Positions 14,259 to 21,812 are shown, numbered from the stretch's first letter. The stretch: DNA of 21,841 bases from Candidatus Shapirobacteria bacterium (GCA_028709405.1 JAQVXB010000002.1:1-21841); one strand, 5' to 3'. Translations and numbers: made by a program. The notes: generated by a model from the sequence alone, not told the origin.

Positions 14259-15197
14259 TTAACAAAAAGGACATTTTTCTCCAGCATACCAACAACCACA
14301 TTTTTTACATTCTTTAAATCCCTCAGGAATCACTCCTTTCTTAACTTCACCATTAGATAAAATATAATATCCTATTTTTTCTCCAAAAGACCCCACTATT
14401 GTTGTTGCCGCACAACCAAAACTTTTTTCCACCTTCATCTCTACCATCGCTCCATACATATAAACTTCCATTTCCGATCTTCTTATTGTTCTTTGTTCTT
14501 TCTCTCTTTTTGAAGCTTCATAGCAAATTGAATACAATCTAAAAATCAATTTTTGATCTTCATTTAACTTTTCCCCAAATTCATTCTCAAATTGATCTAA
14601 ATACTTTTTTACTACTGCCTCAATTTTATTTAAATCAGTTATGTTTTTTTCTTCACTTAATCTAAAAAAATCAAAAATTTCCTCCAACTTTAAGTCTACT
14701 TCAATTGGTGATTTCAAAATTTCCATTTCATCTTTAACTTTTTCCTTTCCTGATAAAAATTGTCTCGTCCTATTCATCTCTTCAAAATCATTTTTGACTA
14801 CTATTCTGTTCCACACTACCTTTTCATCGACCACCCGCCAAAAATCCACACAATTACTTGGATAACCCAATTCTTCATTTTTTGGACTGAAATGAATCCA
14901 TGTTTTCTTAGGATTATTTTTTAACCCTTCTTCGATTTGGCTAATTGATTCTGTTTCTTCTTCAACTTCTCCCCTACTAGTCAATTCAACTATTTCTTGA
15001 CCAGAAAGCAAATCTATAATTTTTCCTTCTTTATTAAATTTATACTTTAATGTAAATTCCACCAATCCAAAATCTTCAGCTAATTGAGTTTTTAACTCTT
15101 GCTCCAAATTAACTCTTTTATTTCGATTATCTAATCTCCTTAAAAACACCTCTTCTTTTTCTGCTGAAAAACCAACTTGTTTTATTTCTTTATTCAT
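14259..15197 (-). CDS. Unrecognised protein with C-terminal zinc ribbon, behind a cobalamin-riboswitch-like leader
   Basis: A 312-aa, charged, mostly soluble protein with no signal peptide or membrane helix. I do not recognise a family. The middle is rich in Glu/Lys helices (about 170-260). Near the C-terminus is FGCAATTIVGSFG, and the last 16 residues, CKKCGCWYAGEKCPFC, form a CxxC-x7-CxxC zinc-ribbon-like knuckle. ATG 15197 is preferred over TTG 15266: the additional 23 codons would be translated from sequence that matches a cobalamin aptamer. The gene follows the cobalamin adenosyltransferase by 83 bp and ends 69 bp before the SIMPL start. The context suggests a link to cobalamin or ribonucleotide reduction, but no function can be assigned. 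Confidence 0.65.
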   Translation of the reverse strand: MNKEIKQVGFSAEKEEVFLRRLDNRNKRVNLEQELKTQLAEDFGLVEFTLKYKFNKEGKIIDLLSGQEIVELTSRGEVEEETESISQIEEGLKNNPKKTWIHFSPKNEELGYPSNCVDFWRVVDEKVVWNRIVVKNDFEEMNRTRQFLSGKEKVKDEMEILKSPIEVDLKLEEIFDFFRLSEEKNITDLNKIEAVVKKYLDQFENEFGEKLNEDQKLIFRLYSICYEASKREKEQRTIRRSEMEVYMYGAMVEMKVEKSFGCAATTIVGSFGEKIGYYILSNGEVKKGVIPEGFKECKKCGCWYAGEKCPFC

Positions 15198-15200
15198 ATA

Positions 15201-15271
15201 CTTTTGCTCGAAAGCTTCTAGGTTCGGACTATAACCGTTGCGGCACAGTTTGGGAATTTCACCCAATTCAC
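15201..15271 (-). promoter_or_regulatory. Cobalamin riboswitch-like aptamer core (class II type)
   Basis: Read on the minus strand, the order of elements matches the conserved cobalamin aptamer. A P5-like hairpin TTGGG-TGAAATT-CCCAA (15266-15250) comes first, then ACTGTGCCGCAACGGTTAT, then the B12-box-like AGTCCGAACC (15230-15221). A small hairpin CTTT-CGAGCA-AAAG (15214-15201) comes last and ends 3 nt before ATG 15197. The L5 loop and the late CGAGCA loop are what would form the L5-L13 kissing contact that occludes the start in compact class II switches. The strands that should pair upstream (P1-P3) are AT-rich and not identified, so the element may be divergent or decayed. Confidence 0.6.
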
Positions 15272-15280
15272 TTTAAATTT

Positions 15281-15730
15281 TTAATTTTCTTTAATTGCCT
15301 TTACAAACAAATAATCAGACAATCTATTAAAATATTTCAAAATATTTTGATCTATTTTATCTCTTTTTTGCAAGGATACCAACCTCCTTTCAACTCTTCT
15401 ACAAACCGTTCTTGCCCAATTCAATTTTAACGCCCTTTGACTTTTAAATTTTAAAAAACTTTTTACTTCCGGTATCTTTTTTATTTCCTCTTCCATCTTA
15501 TTAGTTGAAAATTGGAAATCAGAAATTAAAAACTTAATTCCCCCTCCTAACTCCCCCATTATATTCCTTAAATCATCAACTACCTCATTTTCCTCTACCA
15601 TTTCTAAAATTGCCTGTAATTCATCAATTGAACCAACAACTTCTACTAATAAATCATCTTTACTTACTTTTTTGTTTCCACAGGTCGTTTTTCCCTTATC
15701 CCCATTTTTTGTTGTTATCATTTTATTCAT
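15281..15730 (-). CDS. Cob(I)alamin adenosyltransferase, PduO type
   Basis: A 149-aa enzyme that transfers the adenosyl group of ATP to cob(I)alamin, making the adenosylcobalamin needed by NrdJ. Seen are ITTKNGDKGKT (family TKTGDxGTT), VEVVGSIDELQA (ExxGxVDELN), ARTVCRRVERRLV and FNRLSDYLFV (YLNRLSDLLFVLAR). It is short for the family, which usually has 170-190 aa, mainly through shortened helices. The exact start is uncertain: ATG 15751 would overlap nrdJ by 10 nt, while ATG 15730 (used here) and 15721 lie just after its stop. It forms an operon with nrdR and nrdJ, a functional pairing of cofactor maker and user. Confidence 0.85.
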   Translation of the reverse strand: MNKMITTKNGDKGKTTCGNKKVSKDDLLVEVVGSIDELQAILEMVEENEVVDDLRNIMGELGGGIKFLISDFQFSTNKMEEEIKKIPEVKSFLKFKSQRALKLNWARTVCRRVERRLVSLQKRDKIDQNILKYFNRLSDYLFVKAIKEN

Positions 15731-15741
15731 AAAAGATATTT

Positions 15742-18234
15742 TTACGAACATTTAGAATAACCACAATACTCATTTGTACATTTAAAACACCCTTCTTCAG
15801 CTCTAAGCGGACTACCACAATCAGGACAAGACATCACCTTACTTTCCAAATCGGCTTGTTTAGTTCTAATTTCTTGTTGCAATGCCATAGTGTTTATCTC
15901 ATCTTTTTCACCAGCAAAAATATCTAACTGCTCACCCCGAGAAACTTCCAAAATAGACTTACCCACTGCGTCAAACATACTCAAAATAGTTCCATTTCCT
16001 AAACCAACCTTTTGCCCACAAGAAATCCCAACCATTTCCTCAGCTATTTCATCCAAACCAGCCCCATATTTCAAAGCTAAAGAAGCCAATCTACCTGTTG
16101 CTTCAGCTGCACCAGCTGTAAAACCACCACTTTTACCTAAAGTTACAAACACCTCTACAGGGCCATCACCAGTCTCATAAAAAATTGAAGTATAAACACT
16201 TCCGACATCACATTTCTTTTTTAATCTAACTCCTCTCGCCATAGTTGGGGTAGCTTTCTTCTTTGGTATCAATTCTATTTTTTCTTCCTCACTAACCACA
16301 GTCTTAGCATCAGCGGATTTTGCCTTTACTTTTTGCATTGGTTCAAATGATCTTGAACCACTTCTATATATAGTAATTCCTTTAGTCCCCAATGAATAAG
16401 ATTTTAAATAAGCTTTTCTAACATCATCAATAGTTGCTTCTTCTGGTAAATTAATTGTTTTTGATACTGCATTGTCAGTATATTTTTGAAAAGCTGCCTG
16501 TATTCTAATGTGCCACTCTGGATCAATTTCCAACGCTGTCACAAAAATAGATCTTAATTTCTCAGGAATTTCTTCAATTCCTTTTAAAACACCACCATTT
16601 TTAACAATCTTTTCAATCAATTCTTCACTATAAATATTTCTTTTTTTCAGCTCTTCGACCAAAACTGGGCTAACACTATAGAGAGTTTTACCTTCAACTG
16701 TATTTTTTTGATAACCCAAAGAAAAAACCGGTTCAATTCCTGAACTAGTATCCGCCAACATACTAATTGTTCCAGTTGGAGCAATTGTCGTTAATGCCAT
16801 ATTTCTTGGTTTGTAACTAGTGTTAGCAAAGACGCTCTTTTCCCAAAAAGGAAAAACTCCTCTAATTCTTCCCAACTCCTCAGTTGCTTCCCTAGCTGAT
16901 TCGGTTACAAATTTCATTATTTTTTCTGCCCACCCAATTCCTTCCTCTGAATCATACTTTACCCCCATTTTAAACAAAGCATCAGCAAAACCCATCACCC
17001 CTATTCCAATTCTTCTAGTATTACTTACCATATCTCTAATTTTTTGAACCGGAAATTCATTAATTTCCACCACATTATCCAAAAAATGAACCCCAATTTT
17101 AATAGTTTTTTTAAGTTCTTCCCAATCCAAATCCTGAGCCTGTCGAAGAACAAATTTACTTAAATTAACACTTCCTAAATTACAAGCATCATATGGCAAA
17201 AGTGGTTGTTCACCACAAGGATTAGTAGCTTCAATTAAACCAACACTTGGTATTGGATTAGAGTTTGATTCATTCATCCTATCAATAAATACCAATCCTG
17301 GATCACCAAACTGCCAAGCTAATCTAGTAATTAAATTAAATACTTTATAAGCATTTAATTTCATCGCCACCAATCCTGTTCTTGGATTAATTAATTCATA
17401 TCCCTCACCATCTTTAGTCGCCTTAGCCCATTCATATAATTTTTTAACTCCCACTTCTACTTCCCTTAATTTTTCATCTGCACTTCTTATTTGTTCTGCT
17501 AGCCTTATTTCTTCAACTGCTTCCTCTGGAATAAAATCATCCGGCACAAATTTTTTATCACTTTCAATTTTCTCCATAAAAGCATTAGTAACTGCTAAAG
17601 AGATATTAAAATTAGTTAAACTCCATTCATCAAGCTTTGCTACCGCAAACCTCAACACGTCAGGATGGTCAATTGAAAGCATTCCCATATTAGCTCCTCG
17701 TCTAACTCCACCTTGTTTTATTTGAGCTGTCACATCGTTATAAGCCTGCATAAAACTAACTGGGCCAACAGTTGTGCCACCACTAGTTTTAATATAATCA
17801 CCACTAGGTCGAAGTCTTGAAAACGAAAAACCCGTTCCACCACCACTTTTGTGGATCAAAGCCATGTTTGTCATTGTCTCCAAAATTGACTCCATTGAAT
17901 CCTCTATTGGTAAAACAAAACAAGCTGATAATTGTTGTTTGGTTTTACCAGCATTAACTAAACATGGTGTATTTGGTAAAAATTTCTGTTCCGCAAATAA
18001 TTGATAGAACGACTTTGCTCTTTTTTCTATTTCTTCATCACTAACTCCAAAAATTTTATCACCTTTAGCCACATTACTAGCCACTCGCCAAAAAATATCC
18101 TTTACCGTTTCAAAAGCCTTCCCATCTTCATCTTTCCTGGAATATCTAGTTTCGGCAATATATTTAGCATTAGCCGAAAGACTCGGTTCAACTAGTTCAT
18201 TAACATTTATATTTTGTCTGTTTGTATCTGTCAT
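15742..18234 (-). CDS. nrdJ: Ribonucleoside-diphosphate reductase, adenosylcobalamin-dependent (class II)
   Basis: An 830-aa reductase that turns ribonucleotides into deoxyribonucleotides with a radical generated from adenosylcobalamin, so no NrdB is needed. The thiyl site is ATNPCGEQPL, with N338, C340 and E342; the redox pair is C105 (SACFVLP) and C351 (DACNLG). Also seen are HKSGGGTGFSFSRLRP and IAPTGTISMLADTSSGIEP. A C-terminal TSCPD-type region (about 685-770) includes TAGAAEATGRLASLALKYG. The last 30 residues carry three cysteine pairs (CPDC, CFKC, CGYSKC), a zinc/redox tail. The peptide LRQAQD (363-368) arises from a repeat-like DNA word. The start overlaps the nrdR stop as ATGA. It is expected to be repressed by NrdR. 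Confidence 0.96.
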   Translation of the reverse strand: MTDTNRQNINVNELVEPSLSANAKYIAETRYSRKDEDGKAFETVKDIFWRVASNVAKGDKIFGVSDEEIEKRAKSFYQLFAEQKFLPNTPCLVNAGKTKQQLSACFVLPIEDSMESILETMTNMALIHKSGGGTGFSFSRLRPSGDYIKTSGGTTVGPVSFMQAYNDVTAQIKQGGVRRGANMGMLSIDHPDVLRFAVAKLDEWSLTNFNISLAVTNAFMEKIESDKKFVPDDFIPEEAVEEIRLAEQIRSADEKLREVEVGVKKLYEWAKATKDGEGYELINPRTGLVAMKLNAYKVFNLITRLAWQFGDPGLVFIDRMNESNSNPIPSVGLIEATNPCGEQPLLPYDACNLGSVNLSKFVLRQAQDLDWEELKKTIKIGVHFLDNVVEINEFPVQKIRDMVSNTRRIGIGVMGFADALFKMGVKYDSEEGIGWAEKIMKFVTESAREATEELGRIRGVFPFWEKSVFANTSYKPRNMALTTIAPTGTISMLADTSSGIEPVFSLGYQKNTVEGKTLYSVSPVLVEELKKRNIYSEELIEKIVKNGGVLKGIEEIPEKLRSIFVTALEIDPEWHIRIQAAFQKYTDNAVSKTINLPEEATIDDVRKAYLKSYSLGTKGITIYRSGSRSFEPMQKVKAKSADAKTVVSEEEKIELIPKKKATPTMARGVRLKKKCDVGSVYTSIFYETGDGPVEVFVTLGKSGGFTAGAAEATGRLASLALKYGAGLDEIAEEMVGISCGQKVGLGNGTILSMFDAVGKSILEVSRGEQLDIFAGEKDEINTMALQQEIRTKQADLESKVMSCPDCGSPLRAEEGCFKCTNEYCGYSKCS
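17131..17151 (-). repeat. Short repeat-like word inside nrdJ, encoding VLRQAQD
   Basis: On the minus strand this reads GTTCTTCGACAGGCTCAGGA plus T. TTCGACARGCTCAGGA-type words are, to my knowledge, abundant dispersed repeats in many bacterial genomes and often surface in proteins as LRQAQD. Here it sits in a surface-loop position between VNLSKFV and DLDWEEL, where other NrdJ proteins usually have a short charged linker. Only this copy is in the window. Confidence 0.45.
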
Positions 18235-18680
18235 TTTTTATTTTTAAAACTACTAATTAACTTTTCAAAATCATTAATCTCATTAATATCTAAATAAACA
18301 GTGGCAAACCTAATGTATGCCATTGGATCAACATTTTTTAACTTCTCTAAAATCATCATTCCAATTTCCCTCGAAGGTATTTCTACACTCGGCCAATTTA
18401 AAAGTTTCATCTCTATTTCATCAATTATTTTATCTTTATTTTCTTTAGACATCTTCCAACAAGCCTTATCTAGACACTTTTCTAATTTTTCTCGATTATA
18501 ATCTTCTACCTTTCCTGATTTTTTAATCACCTTTAAATCAATACTCCCCACTCTCTCATAGGTTGTAAATCTTTTTTTACATTTTAAACACTCCCTTCTT
18601 CTCCTGGTTACTCTTCCATCTTCAGCCTCCCGACTTTCTAAAACATTTGATTCATCAAAACCACAATATGGACACAACAT
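18231..18680 (-). CDS. nrdR: Transcriptional repressor NrdR
   Basis: A 149-aa regulator of normal family length. The N-terminal zinc ribbon has C3, C6, C31 and C34 (CPYC...CLKC) and the basic stretch RVTRRRREC, and is followed by KRFTTYERV. Residues 46-136 form an ATP-cone that senses ATP/dATP, with the KKSGKVEDYNREKL core and AYIRFATVYLDI near the end. It represses ribonucleotide reductase genes by binding paired NrdR boxes. The gene heads the nrdR-nrdJ-adenosyltransferase operon and overlaps nrdJ by 4 nt. Two NrdR-box-like sites lie just upstream, so it probably represses its own operon. A TATAAT (18698-18693, minus) lies 12 nt before the ATG. Confidence 0.96.
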   Translation of the reverse strand: MLCPYCGFDESNVLESREAEDGRVTRRRRECLKCKKRFTTYERVGSIDLKVIKKSGKVEDYNREKLEKCLDKACWKMSKENKDKIIDEIEMKLLNWPSVEIPSREIGMMILEKLKNVDPMAYIRFATVYLDINEINDFEKLISSFKNKK

Positions 18681-18692
18681 TTTGTAATTTTT

Positions 18693-18698
18693 ATTATA
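18693..18698 (-). promoter_or_regulatory. -10 element of the nrdR-nrdJ operon
   Basis: Consensus TATAAT on the minus strand, 12 nt before the nrdR ATG, giving a leader of about 5 nt. The position for -35, 17 bp upstream (18716-18721), reads ACTAGA and lies inside the proximal NrdR box, so a bound repressor would block polymerase. Confidence 0.6.
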
Positions 18699-18707
18699 AT
18701 TAATAAA

Positions 18708-18755
18708 ACACTATCTCTAGTGGATGACAATCATCATACCTACTACCTCTAGGGC
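18708..18755. promoter_or_regulatory. Pair of NrdR boxes
   Basis: Box 1, ACACTATCTCTAGTGG (18708-18723), matches the known NrdR box consensus ACACWATATMTWGTGT at 14 of 16 positions. Box 2, CTACTACCTCTAGGGC (18740-18755), matches at about 10. The boxes start 32 bp apart (16-bp gap), the three-helical-turn spacing typical of NrdR sites, and they abut the -35/-10 region of nrdR. The consensus is recalled knowledge; the sequence and spacing are seen directly. Confidence 0.75.
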
Positions 18756-18820
18756 TAGTCAATAGACCAAAACATATCAAAAATTATTTATTCAATTATT
18801 CCGCGGAAAACAAATTATTA

Positions 18821-20365
18821 TCAAAACAACCAATTTTTACTATTTCTTTCTATTAAATCCCCAAGTCCAGGGAAATCTTCCAATAAACCATAATATTGTT
18901 TTCCATAAGCATCAATTACCTCATCTTTATTAAAAGAAAACATTGTTGGTCTTAATGGCTCTACTCCAAGATAATTAACCCGACATAAAAAACCCTTAGG
19001 AATTCTAACCCCATCAACTACCATTTCTCTTCTGGTGATTGCTGTTGGCACTGACGAAGTTTTTTGATAAAAAAAATCATTATCGACCGTATACTTTCTT
19101 TCTTCCAAAGCCATCTCGTAATAAACTTCCACGTCTTTACATGATCCATCACGCATTGTTCTGTCGCTTTTTTTATAAGCAAAATCACTTTTTTTATTAC
19201 CTCTCTCTGGGTCAACTAAATCATTTATCATTTCTATGACTAATTTCGCCGGTCCATTCAATTTTTGACTGCTCATTTTTAACTTTTCTGATGCTAACTC
19301 ATTAAAATCACTAAATAATTTTTTAACGATTTCATCTCTATTTTTCGATCTAATACCATAACTCAACAATCTAGTTAAATCTGCATACCCATTACCATAC
19401 CTATCGCTAAAATTACCATTACCCAAAGCTCCTTCCGAAATATAGTTCAACATTTCGTCACTAATTTTTAGACCAGCTAAATCAAAAGCTCCTAATATTT
19501 CTCTAGCTGTATCGCTAACAGCAAACCAATCGACCTCAGCTCCACCACTCATTTTTTCAGTATCAACCAACAAAGACAAATTTACTGTATTACTTTCATA
19601 ATTATCAGTATTTTTTTGAATTTTAATAAACAATTCTCTTTTATGATCAATCTCTAGAAAGAGATCTTCCTTAATTCCTTCTAAATTTTCAACATTTCCC
19701 TCAAAAGATATTCCCAATTTCCTAATAAAAAACAATAAATCATCATCAATTTTTATATCTTTTAAAGATTCGTCCCCAATTACGAACAAACCACCGTCAG
19801 AAATCATTTGATCTTTTTTTTCTCTAGTTTTTTCTATTAATTTTGAAATCCATTGATTTGCTGGAAAATTTTCCACTCTATTTAACATTTTTTTTCTTAA
19901 TTCATCATTAATTTCCCGAATATAAATACCAAAATTAAATTCTTTTCCACCACCAAAAAAATCACATGATAATTCCGAACCATTTTCAGCAAAATAATGT
20001 AATTTAGGACTTTCTTCGGTACTTTGTCTTGCATCAATTCTAATATCTTCAATAGTTAACTCTTTTCCATTATTAGTTTTGTAACCACCGACTTCAAAAA
20101 TTGAATTTAAAATATAATTATATTTAAAAGTATCTTCATTCCCATAATCCCCTAAATTTATAGAACTTACATCTTCCAACAATGGCTTACTTAAAACCTC
20201 TTCATAAAAAGTTGTCTGACTTTCTTTTAAAAAATTTTCTATATTATTAACTCCTCTAATAATTGCTACTGTTTCTTTTTCCCTAATAATTTTAGCAACA
20301 GTCGGTTCTTTTTTAGTAATTGCTTCAAAATTTACACTAGATTCTATATTTCCAATTTCTCCCAT
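18821..20365 (-). CDS. Unrecognised 514-aa soluble protein
   Basis: No family is recognised. The protein has no signal peptide or membrane helix, and is acidic and helix-rich. Notable segments are CDFFGGGKEFNFGIYIREIN (about 132-151), a middle with GDESLKDIKIDDDLLFFIRK, a glycine-rich GALGNGNFSDRYGNGYADL near 325, and a C-terminal part with MRDGSCKDVEVYYEMALEE and RIPKGFLCRVNYLG. ATG 20365 is preferred to TTG 20389 because an extended -10 TGATATATT (20379-20371, minus) ends 5 nt before it, implying a leaderless message. It lies 140 bp upstream of nrdR and is divergent from secE, with separate promoters. It may be specific to this lineage. Confidence 0.6.
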   Translation of the reverse strand: MGEIGNIESSVNFEAITKKEPTVAKIIREKETVAIIRGVNNIENFLKESQTTFYEEVLSKPLLEDVSSINLGDYGNEDTFKYNYILNSIFEVGGYKTNNGKELTIEDIRIDARQSTEESPKLHYFAENGSELSCDFFGGGKEFNFGIYIREINDELRKKMLNRVENFPANQWISKLIEKTREKKDQMISDGGLFVIGDESLKDIKIDDDLLFFIRKLGISFEGNVENLEGIKEDLFLEIDHKRELFIKIQKNTDNYESNTVNLSLLVDTEKMSGGAEVDWFAVSDTAREILGAFDLAGLKISDEMLNYISEGALGNGNFSDRYGNGYADLTRLLSYGIRSKNRDEIVKKLFSDFNELASEKLKMSSQKLNGPAKLVIEMINDLVDPERGNKKSDFAYKKSDRTMRDGSCKDVEVYYEMALEERKYTVDNDFFYQKTSSVPTAITRREMVVDGVRIPKGFLCRVNYLGVEPLRPTMFSFNKDEVIDAYGKQYYGLLEDFPGLGDLIERNSKNWLF

Positions 20366-20422
20366 AATTAAATATATCAAAAATTCCAAAACTCCATTCT
20401 AAATATAATAGATAAGATGAAC

Positions 20423-20431
20423 TGATATAAT
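20423..20431 (+). promoter_or_regulatory. Extended -10 promoter of secE-nusG
   Basis: TGATATAAT has a full consensus hexamer (20426-20431) and TG extension. The predicted start point, 7 nt after the hexamer, is the A of the secE ATG itself, so the message would be leaderless. The -35 position (about 20403-20408, ATATAA) has no match to consensus. Confidence 0.65.
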
Positions 20432-20437
20432 ACTTTC

Positions 20438-20716
20438 ATGCAAAAAATCATTAAATTTTTAAAGGAAGTGGCTGTTGAATTCAAAAACATCACTTGGCCC
20501 AAAAAAGATACTTTAATTCAGCTTACAATTGTGGTAATATCAATCTCAATCATTATCTCCCTAATTTTGGGTGGTTTTGATTATCTATTTACCAAATCTT
20601 TCGCCCTTATTGGTAATCTTAAAAATGAACCTTCGGCTCCTGTTGAACAAGTGGCCGAACCTTCAATTATTCCGCTTCCAACGGTCGCTTCTACCACTGG
20701 AACCATTAAACAATAA
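20438..20716 (+). CDS. secE: Preprotein translocase subunit SecE
   Basis: A 92-aa single-helix component of the SecYEG channel. The N-terminal amphipathic stretch FLKEVAVEFKNITWPKKDTL contains the family hallmark V-E-x-x-x-x-WP. One membrane helix follows (about 27-50), then a Pro/Ala-rich tail of about 35 residues that ordinary short SecE proteins lack. It sits 2 nt before nusG, the near-universal secE-nusG-rplK order. No Shine-Dalgarno site; leaderless start likely. Confidence 0.93.
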   Translation: MQKIIKFLKEVAVEFKNITWPKKDTLIQLTIVVISISIIISLILGGFDYLFTKSFALIGNLKNEPSAPVEQVAEPSIIPLPTVASTTGTIKQ

Positions 20717-20718
20717 TT

Positions 20719-21315
20719 ATGCCAAAAACTTCTGCAAAAACTAACAAAAAAGAGTTTTTATTTAAACTCTCCACTTCTGAACCCAGTATTGATGCTGCCT
20801 GGTACGTTATAAATACCTATTCTGGTCATGAATACAAAGCCATCGAAGCTTTAAAAACCAGAATCAAAACCATGAATTTGGAAGACAAAATCTTTCAAGC
20901 CATTGTTCCAATTCAAAGTAAAATGGTTATTCGTCGTGGTCAAAAAGTTAAATCTCAAGAAAAAACCTTTCCTGGCTATGTTTTAATTCAGATGGTTTTA
21001 GATGATGATGCTTGGGTCACCGTCCGCACCACTCAAGGTGTTACCGGTTTCATTGGCATTGAAAACACTCCCTCCCCTATTTCTCAAAAAGAAGTAGAAC
21101 AAATTCTTCAAACCACCGAAGAAGACAAACCAAAATATCAAACTCCTTTTACTATTGGTGATGTTGTCAAAATTACTAATGGACCTTTTGCTGATTTCAT
21201 TGGTACCATCGAGTCCATCGACCAAGAAAAAGGCAAAATCAGAGTTTTAATTTCTATTTTCGAACGAGAAACTCCAGTCGAACTCGACTTTTTACAGGTT
21301 TCCAAAGAGCTTTAA
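20719..21315 (+). CDS. nusG: Transcription termination/antitermination protein NusG
   Basis: A 198-aa RNA polymerase elongation factor that also links transcription to translation. An N-terminal extension of about 25 residues precedes the NGN domain (WYVINTYSGHEYKA at about 28-41, FPGYVLIQM at about 89-97, VTGFIG). A KOW domain ends the protein (FTIGDVVKITNGPFADFIGT, split as GDVVKITNGPF and ADFIGTIESID). Co-transcribed with secE (2-nt gap). Confidence 0.95.
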   Translation: MPKTSAKTNKKEFLFKLSTSEPSIDAAWYVINTYSGHEYKAIEALKTRIKTMNLEDKIFQAIVPIQSKMVIRRGQKVKSQEKTFPGYVLIQMVLDDDAWVTVRTTQGVTGFIGIENTPSPISQKEVEQILQTTEEDKPKYQTPFTIGDVVKITNGPFADFIGTIESIDQEKGKIRVLISIFERETPVELDFLQVSKEL

Positions 21316-21345
21316 ACTTTATAACTTTATACTTTTAACTCAAAT

Positions 21346-21771
21346 ATGGCTAAAAAAATAAAAACAATTGTTAAATTAACTATTCCAGCTGGAACTGCTA
21401 ACCCAGCTCCTCCAGTCGGAACTGCTCTTGGTCCTCAAGGTATCAAGATTATGGATTTCTGCAACGAATTCAATGAAAGAACTAAAGAAATGAGAGGTAG
21501 TGTTATCCCCGCTGTTATTACTATCTTCGAAGATCGCTCTTTCGAATTTATTCTTAAACAACCTCCTGTTTCCGACATGATTAAAAAAATAACTGGCCTT
21601 TCTAAGGGTACCGGTACTCCCGGCAAAGAAAAAGTTGGAAAATTAACCATGGCTCAAGTCGAACAAATTGCCAAAGCTAAAATTGTTGACTTAAATACGT
21701 CTAATTTAGAAGCCGCCAAAAAATCCATTATGGGTACTGCCAAATCCATGGGCATCGAAATTGTTCAATAA
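21346..21771 (+). CDS. rplK: 50S ribosomal protein L11
   Basis: A 141-aa protein, full family length. KLTIPAGTANPAPPVGTALG at the N-terminus and the GIKIMDFCNEFNERT helix are the conserved L11 start. The C-terminal RNA-binding domain includes KGTGTPGKEKVGKLTMAQVEQIA and IMGTAKSMGIEI. It binds the GTPase-associated region of 23S rRNA. It lies 30 bp after nusG. TATACT (21328-21333) precedes it by 12 nt and may give an extra promoter. rplA would be expected next but the window ends. Confidence 0.96.
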   Translation: MAKKIKTIVKLTIPAGTANPAPPVGTALGPQGIKIMDFCNEFNERTKEMRGSVIPAVITIFEDRSFEFILKQPPVSDMIKKITGLSKGTGTPGKEKVGKLTMAQVEQIAKAKIVDLNTSNLEAAKKSIMGTAKSMGIEIVQ

Positions 21772-21774
21772 GAG

Positions 21775-21812
21775 TCTCCCTTGTCAAAGGGAGAAACATC
21801 GCGACAGCGATG
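21775..21812 (+). repeat. Twin-hairpin element after rplK
   Basis: TCTCCCTT-GTCA-AAGGGAGA (21775-21794) is followed 2 nt later by CATCGC-GACA-GCGATG (21797-21812), both perfect stems with tetraloops, then GAGAGGGATTT. There is no T-run directly after either, so it looks more like a mobile palindromic repeat unit or an RNA processing site between rplK and the next gene than a terminator. Confidence 0.65.

Noticed and set aside
15198..15266. N-terminal extension of the zinc-ribbon protein from TTG 15266
   Set aside because: Those bases match a cobalamin aptamer core in motif order, the TTG has no ribosome site, and a normal ATG lies at 15197.
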